Source: Lawsonia intracellularis PHE/MN1-00 (GTDB lineage Bacteria > Desulfobacterota > Desulfovibrionia > Desulfovibrionales > Desulfovibrionaceae). From it: a DNA stretch of 64,000 bases. Of the stretch, positions 29,664-38,970 are shown one piece after another; positions within the stretch are counted from its first letter, which is position 1, and every line of letters starts with the position of its first letter. The notes under the pieces were generated by a model. That model ran no database searches. It was not told the origin of the DNA and saw nothing but the letters and a program-made list of their open reading frames with translations. The stretch spans positions 1,338,501-1,402,500 of the forward strand of contig NC_008011.1 of the NCBI RefSeq assembly GCF_000055945.1, read 5' to 3'. The position numbers and the translations under genes are program-made.

Positions 29664-31553
29664 CTAATTTATAATTTTTTCTTCTTTGATAGTTATTTTT
29701 GCTTGTTTCTCAAGCATAGTTAAGAAACCTTTAAACATCTGTTCACGTTTTGACTTTACAATTGCTGACATAAACGCTTCTTTTATGTTATCCCATTGTT
29801 CTTTTGATGGATACACAACTTCTTTTGAGACATAAGCAATCAGGACACCCTGTTCAACTGTATAAGGTGTTGTAAGCCAGCTGCCTGGTGTTGCTTTAAA
29901 GGTATCGGGAACTAGTTGTGGGTTCTTCAAGTTTTCAATGGTTGCTGAACGTATTATTGCTGGGCTAGTTTTTAAATTTTTAGCTACTGCTGGTGGGATA
30001 GATGAATTTTTTAATATAGTAAGCTGTTCTTCTGCTGCTTTCATGGCTAACTCGTTAGCTTTTTGTTTTTTTAATAGACTACTAATTTGATTTTCTACCA
30101 CTTCGATTGATTTTATTGATTCAGGTTTTATATCTTTTACTTTAATGATAACATATCCTGTTTTAGTAATAAGCGGATTTTCTAATATAGTCCCAGGGCT
30201 AACATGAGTTAACTTAGAGAGCTCATCAGGTTTAGCCAGTTCAAGTTGGCTTGCTATATCTTTTATAGGGAATAAACCTGTAGATATGGGGGAAAGATTA
30301 TAGGGTTTTCCTGCTTCTGTAAGACTTTTATTTTCTATAAGAGCAAGTTGAACATTTTCAAGGACATCTTGAAGTTCTATTGATGCTTTATCTTCTGCTA
30401 AACGTTGTTGAATCGTTTTTGAAACTTCATCAAAACTTTTTATTTCTTCAGGCTTTTTATCGATTAATTTAATAATATGATAACCTACAGGTGTTTGAAT
30501 AGGTTGTGATATTTCTCCAGGTGTTAATGAAAATGCAACGTCAGCAAAAGCAGGTACAGCTTGTTCATATGTAAACCATCCTAGATCTCCTCCATTTTGA
30601 GCAACATTATCTTGAGAGAATTTTTTGGCTACACTTGAAAAGTCCTCGCCTTTTTTTATTGCATTGGCTGCTTGGTTAATTTTTTCTTGGGCTTTTTTTA
30701 GAACTTCAGGTTCACTATTTTCTGGTGCAAAGACTACAATATGTTGAGCATGAATTTGTTCAGGGGATTTAAAGTCTTCTTTATGTTTTTGATAGTATTC
30801 AGAGACAGTTGTGTCATCAATTGTTTGATTATTAGCTAAAGATCTTGGGGTAATAAGAAGATATTCTAAATTAAGTTCTGTAGGTGTTTTAAATTGTTCT
30901 GATGATTCATTATAAAATTTAGCTACTTCATCTGCTGATATATTTACCTTGTTAAGGTAGTCCTCTGTGGGAAAAAGTAGGTATTGGATAGTACGTGTAG
31001 CACTTTCATACATATATACGTCATAAGCTTCAGTAGGAGAAATATAAGCTCCTGCCGTAATTTCTTGTTGGATTTTATTTATAAGGAGATTTGTACGTAT
31101 TTGTGATTCAAAGTGTCCAGGGGTGTCATTTCGTTCTTTAAGAAATTGTAAATAAATAGCAGGATCAAATTTACCTTCAGTATTATGAAAGGCAGGAAAG
31201 GATTCAATAGTTTTTCTTAATTCTATTGGTGTAATAATAAGACCTATACGATTTGCTTCTTGCAATACTAAAGTTTCAAGGATTAACTGTTGTGTGGCTA
31301 ATTGTTTAATTCGAAATGTATTGATTTCTGCAGCAGAGATAGTAGGAAAATTTTGTCGTATATTTTGTTCTATTTCTTCACAACGTTTTTGAAGTTCTTG
31401 TATTGTAATAGACTGGCCATTTACAGAAACGACTTCTACTTCTGGTCCTCCTGAGAGAGTGCCAATACCCCAAAATATAAAGACAATAATAATTAATCCA
31501 AAAGCTATTTTGACCCCCCAAGATTGGGCATTTGATCGAATGAAGTCTAACAT
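29664..31553 (-). CDS. ppiD: PpiD-like periplasmic peptidyl-prolyl isomerase / chaperone
   Basis: Membrane-anchored periplasmic folding factor. A single N-terminal transmembrane helix (about residues 14-35, VKIAFGLIIIVFIFWGIG) is followed by a SurA_N-like chaperone domain. One parvulin rotamase domain lies near residues 265-370 (HAQHIVVFAPENSEPE, then NGGDLGWFTYEQAVPAFADVAF and PVGYHIIKL). The remaining C-terminal part is helical. Length is 629 residues, like E. coli PpiD. A GGAG site precedes the ATG on the minus strand. Confidence 0.87.
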   Translation of the reverse strand: MLDFIRSNAQSWGVKIAFGLIIIVFIFWGIGTLSGGPEVEVVSVNGQSITIQELQKRCEEIEQNIRQNFPTISAAEINTFRIKQLATQQLILETLVLQEANRIGLIITPIELRKTIESFPAFHNTEGKFDPAIYLQFLKERNDTPGHFESQIRTNLLINKIQQEITAGAYISPTEAYDVYMYESATRTIQYLLFPTEDYLNKVNISADEVAKFYNESSEQFKTPTELNLEYLLITPRSLANNQTIDDTTVSEYYQKHKEDFKSPEQIHAQHIVVFAPENSEPEVLKKAQEKINQAANAIKKGEDFSSVAKKFSQDNVAQNGGDLGWFTYEQAVPAFADVAFSLTPGEISQPIQTPVGYHIIKLIDKKPEEIKSFDEVSKTIQQRLAEDKASIELQDVLENVQLALIENKSLTEAGKPYNLSPISTGLFPIKDIASQLELAKPDELSKLTHVSPGTILENPLITKTGYVIIKVKDIKPESIKSIEVVENQISSLLKKQKANELAMKAAEEQLTILKNSSIPPAVAKNLKTSPAIIRSATIENLKNPQLVPDTFKATPGSWLTTPYTVEQGVLIAYVSKEVVYPSKEQWDNIKEAFMSAIVKSKREQMFKGFLTMLEKQAKITIKEEKIIN

Positions 31554-31848
31554 AATATCTCCACAAAGTGTATTTTCTGCATACAGTTCATCTTAATTTA
31601 TTATAAATTAACGATTTGAAGTTTTAAATAAAATTTTTATTATTCATTTAGCGAATTATCTTTTATTTTAATTATAGTGCTTAAATATTATTCTATAATA
31701 GAATTAGTTAGTCTACAGAAGTAACATAACAAGTACATCTGTAATTTAAGTTATCTAATAGATATACCTGGAAATAATTTTTGGATCAAGTTAGATATTT
31801 ATACTATGTTATTTCTATTGTCTATCCTTACTGTAAAGTAAAGATAAA
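31554..31848. other. Intergenic region between ppiD and the NtrC-like gene
   Basis: 295 bases of AT-rich DNA. It would contain the ppiD promoter on the minus strand, which I cannot resolve. The one clear element is the hairpin at 31824-31845. Confidence 0.5.
31824..31845 (-). terminator. Hairpin just after the NtrC-like gene
   Basis: On the minus strand ATCTTTAC pairs with GTAAGGAT (one G-T pair) around a six-base loop, starting three bases after the stop codon. The following sequence is not T-rich, so it is a weak intrinsic terminator or a transcript-end stabiliser. Confidence 0.35.
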
Positions 31849-33327
31849 CTAAATAGTAAAACCTTGTTCTTTGTATTCATTCAGCTTATTTCTTAAAGTA
31901 CGTATAGAGATCCCAAGTAGTTCAGCTGCTTGAGTTCTATTTCCAGATGTTGCTTCTAGGCCTTTTATAATCATTAGTCTTTCCATTTCATGAAGTGGAA
32001 TAACGGCATTAGGGAATACAGAAGAAGTGGTAGTAGCAGTGGTAGATTTTGATTGTGGATGTGTTTGGAGCGCTTGTGTAGTATTAGATATAGTAATAAC
32101 TTCAGGTATTATAGACTCTGTTTGTTGCTCTAGCGGAACTTCATCAAAAAGAGGCCATTCTTCAGTTTCAAGGAGAAAATGATTAGGGGTGATTAATCCT
32201 CCTCCAGCAAGAAGAACAGCTCGTTCCATAAGGTTTTGTAATTCACGAACATTTCCTGGCCAATTATGATTTTTTAGCCAGGTAGTAGCTTCTTGGGATA
32301 ATTTTGTTGGTTTAAGATGATATTCTTTTGTATACATATTAATAAAGAAATTAGCAAGTTCAAGAATATCATCTCCACGCTCGGCTAGTGATGGAAGACG
32401 TAGTGGAATCACATTAAGTCTAAAAAAGAGATCTTGACGAAATTTGCCTTCATCTACCCATTTCTCCATATCTCTATTGGTGGTAGCAAGAACACGAACA
32501 TCAACTTTAATTGTTTCTGTACCACCAACACGATCAATCTCACCCTCTTGTAATACACGTAGAAGTTTTGATTGAAGAGCAAGATCCATTTCTGAAATTT
32601 CATCTAGTAAAATTGTTCCTCCAGAAGCCAGTTCAAACTTGCCAAGTTTTCGTGCAATGGCTCCAGTGAAAGAACCTTTTTCATGACCAAAGAGTTCGCT
32701 TTCTAAAAGATGTTCTGGTAATGCAGCACAGTTAACTGCAATGAATGGCCCTTTACTTCGGTTACTCCAAGCATGAAGTGTACGTGCAAACATTTCTTTA
32801 CCTGTTCCTGACTCTCCAGATATTAATACTGATGCCTTAGAAGGAGCTACTTGCTTTGCTAGTGCAAGGACACGTCGTATAGCAGGATTGCTTCCAATAA
32901 TAGTAGGTGCACTAGAAAGATCTTCTGGCTTATGACCATCAAGAGTTGACTTTGAAGGTAGTGGGGTTAGTTTATATGATTTTTGGAGAACAGTTTTAAT
33001 TTTTTCTGTGGAAAGTGGTTCTAGCCAATAGTCTTGAGCACCTAAAGTCATAAGGCGTTCAGCTTCTTCTGTAGTTCCCTTGTCTGTGGTAACCACAATA
33101 GGTGGAAATTTTGGATCTTCTTTAGCAATATTAAAAAGCTCCTCTACTTTATACCCAGGAAGTGTAGGTCGTGAAATTATGATATCTGGACGTGATTTTT
33201 TTATTGCAGCAGAAGCACTGTTTATATTTTCAGCAAGGCTCACTTCTATTCCAGAATCTCGCAATTCTGGGAAGATGCGAGTAATGATATGTGATGGTGC
33301 AAGAAAAAGAATATGTTGTTTCATCAT
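31849..33327 (-). CDS. NtrC-family sigma-54 activator with degenerate receiver domain
   Basis: AAA+ sigma-54 activator of 492 residues. The central domain is intact: Walker A GESGTGKE near 175, a GSFTGA loop (a tolerated variant), Walker B GGTILLDEISEMD and the R-finger segment RQDLFFRLNVIPLRLPSL. The C-terminus is a Fis-type helix-turn-helix (NRTQAAELLGISIRTLRNKL). The first 120 residues have receiver-like length and pattern, but the acidic pair is Ala10-Pro11, the phosphoacceptor position is Arg53 (DIIISRPTLPG), and the conserved lysine is Glu103. Phosphorylation is therefore not expected. It is divergent from hcp across 429 bases. Confidence 0.87.
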   Translation of the reverse strand: MMKQHILFLAPSHIITRIFPELRDSGIEVSLAENINSASAAIKKSRPDIIISRPTLPGYKVEELFNIAKEDPKFPPIVVTTDKGTTEEAERLMTLGAQDYWLEPLSTEKIKTVLQKSYKLTPLPSKSTLDGHKPEDLSSAPTIIGSNPAIRRVLALAKQVAPSKASVLISGESGTGKEMFARTLHAWSNRSKGPFIAVNCAALPEHLLESELFGHEKGSFTGAIARKLGKFELASGGTILLDEISEMDLALQSKLLRVLQEGEIDRVGGTETIKVDVRVLATTNRDMEKWVDEGKFRQDLFFRLNVIPLRLPSLAERGDDILELANFFINMYTKEYHLKPTKLSQEATTWLKNHNWPGNVRELQNLMERAVLLAGGGLITPNHFLLETEEWPLFDEVPLEQQTESIIPEVITISNTTQALQTHPQSKSTTATTTSSVFPNAVIPLHEMERLMIIKGLEATSGNRTQAAELLGISIRTLRNKLNEYKEQGFTI

Positions 33328-33491
33328 TGCTTGAAAGCTTATTAGCTAACTATTACAGGGTATAGAATATAATAGCACATTAAAGAGTTATAGTAAAAAG
33401 ATTAAGAATTATTTATATTAATATATATATTATGTAATTATGTAGTATATTCACCTATCTTTTTTTATTAGTTATATATGTTATTATTATA

Positions 33492-33538
33492 ATTATACAC
33501 TATAATTAAATAGATAAATTATATACTATAATTAAATA
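33492..33538. repeat. Two-copy 21-base direct repeat, period 26
   Basis: Positions 33492-33512 and 33518-33538 match at 20 of 21 bases (core ACTATAATTAAATA). It lies midway between two divergent genes, where an operator could be expected. The high A+T lowers its significance. Confidence 0.6.
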
Positions 33539-33630
33539 CATAATCTGAAATAGTATATTGAAGTAATTTTAACATATCTACTTTATAAATAATAACTGCT
33601 CAATAATTATGGATAAACATACTTTTGTAC

Positions 33631-33660
33631 TTGACTGAATGTAAAAATACATGTGAATAT
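33631..33660 (+). promoter_or_regulatory. Possible hcp promoter
   Basis: TTGACT at 33631-33636 and GAATAT at 33655-33660 are separated by 18 bases, with a TG one base before the -10 (extended -10 form). The resulting leader would be about 90 bases. This is tentative. Confidence 0.35.
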
Positions 33661-33756
33661 CCTTTTAAGAATTATTATTAAATTATAACATATATACATA
33701 GAGTCGTTGTTGTGGTGTATTAAATATCAGATGATTTAAGCTTTAAGGATATAATT

Positions 33757-35370
33757 ATGAAGTGTAATCAGTGTGAACAAACAGCAGCTAATGATTCCTG
33801 CACTAATATTGGTGTTTGTGGTAAAACAGATAATGTGAGTCATCTTCAAGATGTATTAATTTATGCATTGAGACGGTTAGCACATGCAGCACTTTCTGCA
33901 AGAGCTAAGGGAATTATTGTTCCTGAAATAGATTTTTTTACTGTTCAGGCATTATTCATTACTCTTACAAATGTAAATTTTGATCCTAATGTTATTGAGA
34001 GGTTTATCGAACAAGCTATAATAAATCGAAAAACATTTGCTCAATTAAGAGGTTGTAAAATTGATAATAGTACACGTCCTATAGAAGAAGTAAAATCTAT
34101 GATGAGTATGCCTACAGGAATTGATGATTTTCATAAAGACAAAAATAACTGTTCGGCTATGCAAATGCTCCTTTATGGACTTAAAGGAACTTCTGCTTAT
34201 GCATACCATGCTGCAGTCCTTGGTAAAGACGATCCAAATCTATATGAGTTTATTTATGAAGGGTTAGCAGCAGGTTTCCCGGATCGAGAGGGGAATATTG
34301 ATAAGGAGCGAACACTTAGTGATTGGATGGATTTGGTTCTGCGTTGTGGAAAGAGTAACTTACGTGCTATGGAACTTTTAGAATCTGGGAATGTTGAATC
34401 TTTTGGTGTACCTACATCTACAAAAGTTTCTCTTGGTCAAAAAAAAGGAAAAGCTATTTTGGTTTCTGGTCATGATCTGAAAGATCTTTATGATCTTTTA
34501 TGTCAGACAGAAGGAACTGGTATTAACATTTATACACATGGAGAAATGCTTCCAGCACATGGCTATCCAAAATTACATGCATTTACACATCTTGTAGGCC
34601 ATTATGGTACTGCCTGGCAAAATCAGCATAAAGAAATATCTTTATTCCCAGGGCCTGTTCTATTTACAACAAATTGTATTCAGAATCCCAAAGAATATAT
34701 TGAAAATGTTTTTACTTCAGGTGTCACAGGCTGGCCAGGTGTGCAGCATTGTAAAGATGGTGATTACTCTAAGCTTATTGAGCGTGCAAAGGAACTTCCA
34801 GGTTTTTCTGAAGATGTTCCAGGAAAAGAGCTCTTAACAGGATTTGGTAAGCAATCTCTACTTGATGCTGCACCTGTTATCCTTGATTCAATTAAGTCTG
34901 GAGTCCTTCAACATATCTTTTTAGTTGGTGGTTGTGATGGTGCAAAACCTGGACGTAATTATTACTCAGAATTTGTTGAAAAAGCGCCAGATAATACAGT
35001 AGTATTAACTCTTGGTTGTGGAAAATTTCGTTTTTTTGACAAAGATCTTGGAATGATAGGTTCTCTTCCTAGACTAATAGATATGGGACAATGTAATGAT
35101 GCTTATGCTGCACTTCAGGTTGTTACAGCTCTTGCAGAAATTCTTGACTGTGGAGTGAATGACTTACCTGTTTCTCTTGTGTTATCTTGGTATGAGCAGA
35201 AAGCAGTTAGTATTTTATTAACATTATTAGCCGCAGGAGTTAAAGGTATTCGATTAGGACCTAGTCTTCCATCTTTTGTTTCAGAAGATATTTTACAATT
35301 GCTGGTTAAGGAATGGGGAATTGCTCCTATTACAACACCAGATAAAGATATTGCTTTATTAATGCAGTAA
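33757..35370 (+). CDS. hcp: Hybrid-cluster protein (hydroxylamine reductase / NO-stress enzyme)
   Basis: Prismane protein with a proximal iron-sulfur cluster and a hybrid Fe-S-O cluster; it acts in nitric oxide and hydroxylamine detoxification. N-terminal Cys3, Cys6, Cys15 and Cys21 have the C-x2-C-x8-C-x5-C spacing of class I proteins of anaerobes, which hold a [4Fe-4S] cluster. Hybrid-cluster ligand motifs are visible in HGEMLPAHGYPKL, FTTNCIQNP, VGGCDGAKPGRNYY and TLGCGKFRF. It is 537 residues, typical. No hcr reductase gene is adjacent. It ends before a good terminator. Confidence 0.95.
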   Translation: MKCNQCEQTAANDSCTNIGVCGKTDNVSHLQDVLIYALRRLAHAALSARAKGIIVPEIDFFTVQALFITLTNVNFDPNVIERFIEQAIINRKTFAQLRGCKIDNSTRPIEEVKSMMSMPTGIDDFHKDKNNCSAMQMLLYGLKGTSAYAYHAAVLGKDDPNLYEFIYEGLAAGFPDREGNIDKERTLSDWMDLVLRCGKSNLRAMELLESGNVESFGVPTSTKVSLGQKKGKAILVSGHDLKDLYDLLCQTEGTGINIYTHGEMLPAHGYPKLHAFTHLVGHYGTAWQNQHKEISLFPGPVLFTTNCIQNPKEYIENVFTSGVTGWPGVQHCKDGDYSKLIERAKELPGFSEDVPGKELLTGFGKQSLLDAAPVILDSIKSGVLQHIFLVGGCDGAKPGRNYYSEFVEKAPDNTVVLTLGCGKFRFFDKDLGMIGSLPRLIDMGQCNDAYAALQVVTALAEILDCGVNDLPVSLVLSWYEQKAVSILLTLLAAGVKGIRLGPSLPSFVSEDILQLLVKEWGIAPITTPDKDIALLMQ

Positions 35371-35435
35371 GATATTATAGAATGTATTATATGTTATAAT
35401 ATATTAATGTATAACTATGAGTAAGTTATATTGAT

Positions 35436-35470
35436 AGAGTCTCTTGCAAAAGAGACTCTGTTCATTTATT
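35436..35470 (+). terminator. Rho-independent terminator after hcp
   Basis: A perfect ten-base stem, AGAGTCTCTT against AAGAGACTCT, closes on a GCAA tetraloop of the GNRA class and is followed by a T-rich tail. It lies 66 bases after the hcp stop. Confidence 0.87.
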
Positions 35471-35572
35471 TTTATTATGTATTTACTATTGAACTACTAC
35501 AAATTGTAATTATAGTTATATAAGAGTTATAATTTGATAGTTATATATAAAAAGTATAAAAAAGCTAATCTA

Positions 35573-35613
35573 TTTATATATTGACATATATATTTTATAT
35601 ATTGACATATATA
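35573..35613. repeat. Exact 20-base tandem repeat, period 21, upstream of cheV
   Basis: The 20-mer TTTATATATTGACATATATA is present at 35573-35592 and again at 35594-35613. A period of 21 bases is two helical turns, so both copies face the same way. Each includes a perfect TTGACA hexamer. It ends 66 bases before cheV and could be a tandem promoter element or an operator. No clear -10 at the usual spacing was found. Confidence 0.75.
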
Positions 35614-35679
35614 CAATGATAAATTTTTTGTTTGTTTTTATAGTATGATCTAGTAGTTTTTCTTTATCTAGGAGGGACT

Positions 35680-36639
35680 ATGGCACAAACAAATATTTTA
35701 CTTGAAACTGGAACAAATGAGCTTGAAATAGTTGAGTTCTACATTGATGAGCCGGACTATAGAGGCTATTATGGCATAAATGTAGCTAAGGTTGTTGAAA
35801 TTATTAGAGAACAGCCTGTCACAGCTATGCCAGAAATGCGTCATCCATCAGTAATGGGTGCATTTTTATATCGTAATGGCCGAGTCGTTCCTCTTATTGA
35901 TCTATCTGTATACTTAGGTGGTGCACCAATTAAAAATACAGATTCACGGGTCATTATTACAGAATTTAATATGGTTATGAACAGTTTCATTGTGAGTGGT
36001 GTAAACCGTATCCATCGATTAAGTTGGCTTGATATTGAGCCACCTGGGAAATTTATCCAAACAATGAGTCAGAGTTCTATCACAGGCGTAGTTAAGATGG
36101 ATGATAGAGTAGTTTTTATTTTAGATCTTGAAGCAATTGTTGCAGAATTACATCCATCTTTAGCTATTCGTATGGATGAAACTTCTGATCATGATGTACC
36201 TGAACATCCATATAAAATTCTTCATGCAGATGATTCTGCTAGTATTCGTAAGTTAATTTACTCTCTTTTAGGAAAAGAAGGACGCTTTGAAGTAACACAA
36301 GCTGTAGATGGTCAAGGTGCTTGGGATTTATTAATGAAATATCGTGATGAAGCTATAGCAGAAGATAGACCTATTACTGATTTTATAGAAGGTGTTATCA
36401 CAGATATTGAAATGCCAAATTTAGATGGTTTAACCTTGTGTAAACAAATAAAAGAAGATAGCGTATTAAAAGTGATTCCTGTGGCTGTATTTTCTTCCTT
36501 AATCAATAATAGCTTAATTGCAAAGTGTAAAAAAGTAGGAGCTGACGCACAATTTGCTAAACCAGATCTTCAATCTTTAAGTGATAGTATGTATAGTCTT
36601 ATTAAATCTAAAGAGTTAGAGCTTTCTCGTAAAATATGA
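35680..36639 (+). CDS. cheV: Chemotaxis coupling protein CheV
   Basis: CheW-receiver fusion that couples chemoreceptors to CheA and can be phosphorylated. Residues 15-160 are the CheW-like domain (FYIDEPDYRGYYGINVAKVV). Residues 178-315 are a receiver with an intact acidic pair (HADDSAS), phosphoacceptor Asp242 (VITDIEMPNLDG) and lysine in DAQFAKPD. Length is 319 residues. A strong AGGAGGG site precedes the ATG. It stands alone, about 20 kb from the main chemotaxis operon. Confidence 0.93.
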   Translation: MAQTNILLETGTNELEIVEFYIDEPDYRGYYGINVAKVVEIIREQPVTAMPEMRHPSVMGAFLYRNGRVVPLIDLSVYLGGAPIKNTDSRVIITEFNMVMNSFIVSGVNRIHRLSWLDIEPPGKFIQTMSQSSITGVVKMDDRVVFILDLEAIVAELHPSLAIRMDETSDHDVPEHPYKILHADDSASIRKLIYSLLGKEGRFEVTQAVDGQGAWDLLMKYRDEAIAEDRPITDFIEGVITDIEMPNLDGLTLCKQIKEDSVLKVIPVAVFSSLINNSLIAKCKKVGADAQFAKPDLQSLSDSMYSLIKSKELELSRKI

Positions 36640-36678
36640 CAAGAAGCTATCTTTTTTGTGCGTTTTTGAATATATATT

Positions 36679-37497
36679 ATGAATGAAGTGTTAGGAGTTA
36701 TTGCGGGTAGTGGACAGTTCCCATTTATGGTTGTGAAGGGAGCTCAAGAGAAAGGCTATAAAGTTATTGTTTGTGGTTTTCATGGACATACAGATAGCAA
36801 GTTAGAAGATATTGCAGATCATTTTGAAATGATGCCATTAGGCCAATTTAATAGGTTGATCCGTTTTTTTCGTAGATCAGGTGTTATTGAATTATGTATG
36901 GCTGGAGCAATAAATAAACCTCGAGCACTACAAGTTAGACCAGATTTTAGAGCTTTTCGTTTATACTTTTCGCTTTGCAGGAAAGGAGATGATGCCTTAT
37001 TTCGAACAATTATAAAGGAGTTTGAAAAAGAAGGTTTTTTGATGGTTTCTCCTTCAACTTTTGTCCCTTTTTTACATTGTCCTCCTGGGGTTTTATCTAA
37101 TAAACAACCTGATAAAGATATATTAGCTGAAATAAGTTATGGCTGGCCTATTGCAACTAGTTTAGGAAGATTTGATATAGGTCAACTAATAGTTGTAAAA
37201 CAGCAAATGGTTATAGCTATAGAATGCTTAGAAGGCACTAACGCAACTCTACAAAGAGGTGCTGAACTTGGAGGGAAAAACTGTGTGGCTATTAAAATAG
37301 CTAAGCCTATTCAAGATGAGAGAGTAGATTTACCAGCAATTGGTCTTGAAACTATTCATTTATTAGTAAAATATCAGTTTAAATGCATTGCTGTTTCAGC
37401 AGAAAAAACATTATTTTTTGATATGCCTGAAGCCTTAACATTAGCTAATAAACATAAATTATGTGTTATGTCTTTATCTGACACAGATATTAGGTAG
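36679..37497 (+). CDS. lpxI: UDP-2,3-diacylglucosamine pyrophosphatase LpxI
   Basis: Makes 2,3-diacylglucosamine-1-phosphate in lipid A synthesis; LpxI replaces LpxH in many proteobacteria. The N-terminus LGVIAGSGQFPFMVVKGA and the segments AGAINKPRALQVRPD, RKGDDALFRTI and RVDLPAIGLETI belong to the LpxI (DUF1009) family. The last contains the conserved aspartate of the catalytic domain. It is 272 residues. It begins 39 bases after cheV. No other lpx gene is next to it. Confidence 0.88.
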   Translation: MNEVLGVIAGSGQFPFMVVKGAQEKGYKVIVCGFHGHTDSKLEDIADHFEMMPLGQFNRLIRFFRRSGVIELCMAGAINKPRALQVRPDFRAFRLYFSLCRKGDDALFRTIIKEFEKEGFLMVSPSTFVPFLHCPPGVLSNKQPDKDILAEISYGWPIATSLGRFDIGQLIVVKQQMVIAIECLEGTNATLQRGAELGGKNCVAIKIAKPIQDERVDLPAIGLETIHLLVKYQFKCIAVSAEKTLFFDMPEALTLANKHKLCVMSLSDTDIR

Positions 37498-37505
37498 ATT
37501 TATAA

Positions 37506-37518
37506 TAGGTTATAGTTA
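37506..37518 (+). repeat. Intergenic 13-mer TAGGTTATAGTTA, copy 1
   Basis: One of three exact copies in non-coding spacers on the same strand. This copy is nine bases after the lpxI stop. Confidence 0.6.
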
Positions 37519-37560
37519 TATTATTTAATGCTTAATAGAAAGAGAGACAAAGAAAATTTA

Positions 37561-37607
37561 AACTATCCCATCAGAAAAAAGTGAAGTTACAGTCTGACAG
37601 GATAGTT
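37561..37607. terminator. Bidirectional hairpin between lpxI and gapA
   Basis: AACTATCC-CA-TCAGA at 37561-37575 pairs with TCTGA-CA-GGATAGTT at 37593-37607, giving eight plus five base pairs around a CA/CA internal mismatch and a 17-base loop. On the minus strand it is followed by TAAATTTTC, a moderate T tract, so it probably terminates gapA and perhaps also lpxI. Confidence 0.6.
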
Positions 37608-37631
37608 ATATTCTAATTATTAAAAAGGAGA

Positions 37632-38648
37632 TTATAAACCTTTTGTACGTAAAAAGTTAGATAAATCAGCAACTCTACAAGAATAGCCCCACTCATTATC
37701 ATACCAAGAAATAACTTTAGCAAGATTATCTGTTTGAACTATTGTATATTCTTCTTCTACAATAGAAGAGTGAGAATCTCCTTTAAAATCCATGGATACA
37801 AGTGGAGTTCTATTATAGGCCATAATACCTTTGAGGTAGGTATTAGATGCTTCTTCTAATGCCTTGCGGATTGTTTCAGTGTCTGAATTTTTCTTTAATA
37901 TAGCAGTGAAATCGACAATGGATACTGTTGGTGTAGGCACACGTAATGACCAGCCTGTAAATTTTCCTTTTAATTCTGGAATAACTTTAGCTACAGCTTG
38001 TGCTGCACCTGTAGATGTAGGGATAATATTGCAAGCTGCAGCACGAGCACGACGTAAATCTTTATGTGGTAGATCAAGAATACGTTGGTCGTTTGTATAA
38101 GAATGAACAGTTGTCATTGTTCCAGATTCAATACCAAAATGTTTTTCAAGAACAAGGGCTATTGGTGCTAGACAATTTGTTGTGCATGAGGCATTAGAGA
38201 TAATATTATCCTTAGTTGGATCATACATATCTTGGTTTACACCCATAACAATCATAATATCTTCACCTTTTGTTGGAGCTGTAATAATAACTTTTTTGGC
38301 TCCATTATTAAGGTGTACTCTAGCTTGGTCTGCAGTTTTGAAAATTCCTGTTGATTCTATAACAATATCAACACCAAGACTTGCCCAAGGAAGGTTTGTT
38401 GGATCTTTTTCTGCAAGACATTGAATAGTCCAGTCACCAATAATAACTGTATTACCATTAATATTTGCATTTAAGTTAGCTCTTCCATAGTTAGTATCAT
38501 ATTCAAGAAGATGAAAGTTAGTATTTGTATCATAAAGATCATTAACAGCAACAACTTCTAGTTGTTCTTTATACATAGTATAAATTGCTTTAAATGTTTG
38601 TCTTCCTATACGGCCAAATCCATTAATAGCTATCCGTGTTTTACTCAT
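37632..38648 (-). CDS. gapA: Glyceraldehyde-3-phosphate dehydrogenase, type I
   Basis: Oxidises glyceraldehyde-3-phosphate to 1,3-bisphosphoglycerate with NAD. The Rossmann motif [10 protein letters not shown] is at the N-terminus. The active-site motif [12 protein letters not shown] has the catalytic cysteine at Cys155. [15 protein letters not shown] and the C-terminal [12 protein letters not shown] are present. It is 338 residues. A strong AAGGAG site precedes the start on the minus strand. It stands alone between lpxI and proC. Confidence 0.96.
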   Translation of the reverse strand: MSKTRIAINGFGRIGRQTFKAIYTMYKEQLEVVAVNDLYDTNTNFHLLEYDTNYGRANLNANINGNTVIIGDWTIQCLAEKDPTNLPWASLGVDIVIESTGIFKTADQARVHLNNGAKKVIITAPTKGEDIMIVMGVNQDMYDPTKDNIISNASCTTNCLAPIALVLEKHFGIESGTMTTVHSYTNDQRILDLPHKDLRRARAAACNIIPTSTGAAQAVAKVIPELKGKFTGWSLRVPTPTVSIVDFTAILKKNSDTETIRKALEEASNTYLKGIMAYNRTPLVSMDFKGDSHSSIVEEEYTIVQTDNLAKVISWYDNEWGYSCRVADLSNFLRTKGL

Positions 38649-38970
38649 TATTTACTCCTTCCTTATAACATAAGTAATGGGTAGTATACAGTTAGAGAGA
38701 GGTAATAGTACTGCAGAATTTTTTTTAATGCTACTACTATGAGACAATGAACTTATATTTGAGCTACTAATTAATTTTGTTTGTAAATTGTTATACAATA
38801 TAGCTCTATTATATAAAAAATAAGATAACTATATAATACTAATTAGGTATATTTTATAACTGTAATTAATTTTTAAATAACAATATGTTATTGTGATAAT
38901 TAAGTTGCTACAGTTAGCTTTAAGTATAACTTTTATTTTGTAACATTTATTATTTTATTCAATTATTATT
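38649..38970. other. Intergenic region upstream of gapA
   Basis: 322 bases, strongly A+T. It carries the gapA promoter, not identifiable with confidence. It also holds a 16-base-period duplication at 38947-38979 next to the proC stop and a TTATAACTGTAAT element at 38854-38866 that recurs at 47451-47463. Confidence 0.5.

Larger units (their letters stand above)
33328..33756. other. AT-rich divergent intergenic region upstream of hcp
   Basis: 429 bases, almost all A and T, between the divergent NtrC-like gene and hcp. It holds the 26-base-period repeat at 33492-33538 and a possible hcp promoter. No open frame of interest and no clear sigma-54 promoter (GG and GC elements) was seen. Confidence 0.6.
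35371..35679. other. Intergenic region between hcp and cheV
   Basis: 309 bases holding the hcp terminator and the two-copy TTGACATATATA repeat. A stretch of T and A separates them. I see no coding potential. Confidence 0.6.
37498..37631. other. Convergent spacer between lpxI and gapA
   Basis: 134 bases with one copy of the TAGGTTATAGTTA intergenic motif at 37506-37518 and a hairpin at 37561-37607. Confidence 0.6.

Noticed and set aside
33328..33756. Sigma-54 promoter in front of hcp
   Set aside because: No GG-N10-GC pattern is present in the region.
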